A stretch of 64,000 bases of DNA, from assembly GCF_026410405.1 (NCBI RefSeq), contig NZ_JAPMLN010000001.1:124001-188000 (forward strand), given 5' to 3'. The position numbers and the translations under genes are program-made. A model generated the notes under the pieces. That model was not told the origin of the DNA, searched no databases, and saw only the letters and a list, made by a program, of their open reading frames with translations. Each line of letters opens with the position of its first letter. The stretch's first letter is position 1. The DNA is from Marinicella gelatinilytica. GTDB lineage: Bacteria; Pseudomonadota; Gammaproteobacteria; Xanthomonadales; Marinicellaceae. Below are positions 63,365 to 64,000 of this stretch, piece by piece.

Positions 63365-63685
63365 ATGCTCAACCAACTTAATACATTGACCGCCACAAAT
63401 GCCTTTGTGTTTTTTATATTTGCCTTACTAATAACACAACACCTTTGCTTATTTTTTGACATTTCCAGGTTCCAAAAACACCCACTCAGTCAACTGAATT
63501 ATGTGAACGCAGGAGTACTGTCTGCGTTAATAACAACGGCAGCCTTTTACACTGTTAGGCTGTCATCAATGACACATAAAGTGATGTTAATAGCAGTCAT
63601 TGCTGTCATTTCTGCGACCACAATTACTCTGACACTACAAAGGGTCTCTGATTGGCTATTTCAGCGTAACTCAAAAACTGCCTAA
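63365..63685 (+). CDS. Hypothetical membrane protein
   Basis: The 106-residue protein has three likely membrane helices (about 12-30, 48-64 and 72-93) and a short basic C-terminus (WLFQRNSKTA). I recognise no family. The ATG at 63365 is preceded by CCGGAG at a good distance. An in-frame ATG at 63314 would add 17 hydrophilic residues and lacks such a site. The 291 bases before it hold no gene I can support. Confidence 0.6.
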   Translation: MLNQLNTLTATNAFVFFIFALLITQHLCLFFDISRFQKHPLSQLNYVNAGVLSALITTAAFYTVRLSSMTHKVMLIAVIAVISATTITLTLQRVSDWLFQRNSKTA

Positions 63686-63727
63686 TTGACAAATAAACAA
63701 ACAAACGCAACACGCGTTTTTCGAAAC

Positions 63728-63755
63728 AAGCCAGCTTGGGTTTTCAGGCTGGCTT
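63728..63755 (+). terminator. Hairpin after the small membrane protein gene
   Basis: AAGCCAGCTTG (63728-63738) pairs with CAGGCTGGCTT (63745-63755), with one G-T pair and a six-base loop. It lies 43 bases past the stop. A T run is absent. Confidence 0.5.
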
Positions 63756-63933
63756 ATTGCGTGATAATGAAGGAATTTTAGTATTCAGTCTATTGCTGGA
63801 GATCTTAAAACTCTGACCATTGAGAGTTGTTCGAAAGTTCAGCGATCAATGGGTTTTTGGTGATAAAGGGGAGGGAAGTGACGCCTAAGAAATAGGAATG
63901 TATTTTTCTGATGTTCCGAATAAGGATGAATAA

Positions 63934-63961
63934 CCACACAAATCCCTTTGTGTGGCTTTTT
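63934..63961. terminator. Hairpin with T run between two converging genes
   Basis: CCACACAAA (63934-63942) pairs perfectly with TTTGTGTGG (63947-63955) around TCCC, followed by CTTTTT on the plus strand. It lies nine bases past the stop of the minus-strand gene that enters from the right edge. The stretch 63756-63933 before it has no gene I can support. Confidence 0.7.
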
Positions 63962-63969
63962 GTTGCGTT

Positions 63970-63999
63970 TTAAAACATAAAACGAAAACCAACGTTGGC
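63970..63999 (-). CDS. Last codons of a probable outer-membrane beta-barrel protein
   Basis: Read leftwards from the window edge, one frame gives ANVGFRFMF and a TAA stop at 63970-63972. Alternating hydrophobic residues and a final Phe form the C-terminal strand signature recognised by the BAM complex. The terminator hairpin nine bases further supports a gene end here. Nine codons cannot identify the family, and chance agreement is possible. Confidence 0.4.
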   Translation of the reverse strand, partial: ANVGFRFMF

Positions 64000-64000
64000 G

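Overview
The window reads as chromosomal DNA of a moderately AT-rich gammaproteobacterium. Support comes from the TamA/TamB pair, the rpsF-rpsR-rplI-dnaB-alr order, mfd next to a CsiV-type gene, FabI, class II PyrC and OMPLA. Three large secreted beta-helix proteins ending in an 'IF.DGFE'-type tail, CSLREA-type N-termini and an ECF sigma/TPR-kinase pair recall Marinicella and relatives of the Xanthomonadales. The genus is an inference. I saw no rRNA, tRNA, CRISPR array, phage or insertion sequence.

Layout. 1-2.7 kb: sugar-nucleotide/phosphatase operon (manC 3' part, hisN-like, cysQ). 2.8-8.2 kb: tamA-tamB. 8.3-16.4 kb: a two-anchor membrane protein, a large tricorn-type protease, a DMT permease, a HIT protein, an LRR lipoprotein and a small unknown. 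16.5-25.5 kb: an accessory block of leftward genes for secreted proteins (three beta-helix proteins, a PAN/apple-like protein, two lipoproteins), interleaved with two families of palindromic repeats and a stand-alone GIY-YIG nuclease. 25.6-28.6 kb: ECF sigma factor overlapping a transmembrane Ser/Thr kinase with TPRs. 28.6-34.5 kb: leftward housekeeping genes (mfd, csiV-like, yceI-like, fabI). 34.6-39.7 kb: rpsF-rpsR-rplI, dnaB, alr and a nucleotide-transporter-like permease. 39.8-42.6 kb: penicillin-acylase-type hydrolase. 42.7-53.5 kb: copper/silver resistance cluster (small Met/His/Cys-rich protein, DUF411, CusC-, CusB-, CusA-like efflux pump, CopC, CopD, DUF305, glutaredoxin-MauE fusion). 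53.6-56.3 kb: CsbD, pldA, pyrC. 56.3-62.6 kb: a MerR-controlled CzcCBA-type efflux operon. The right end has small unknown genes and the last codons of a probable outer-membrane barrel gene.

Main new observations. (1) Four leftward transcription units for secreted proteins carry the same bipartite element, TTGGCAGT, exactly 16 bases, then TGTTTA (TGTTTG in one), 24-34 bases before their starts. A weaker fifth copy with the same 16-base gap precedes the LRR lipoprotein. The ECF sigma gene lies beside the fourth copy, so a small extracellular-protein regulon driven by this sigma factor is a testable idea. (2) The GIY-YIG gene sits exactly between two inverted pairs of a 7-bp-stem hairpin repeat that occurs as four pairs plus one collapsed copy in the window. 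The stems show compensatory base changes. This is the layout of REP/REPIN elements with a possible dedicated nuclease in place of a RAYT transposase. (3) The three beta-helix proteins share a short C-terminal tail that could be a sorting signal. (4) Small secreted proteins with R-P-P or G-P-P C-termini stand at the edges of both metal-efflux operons.
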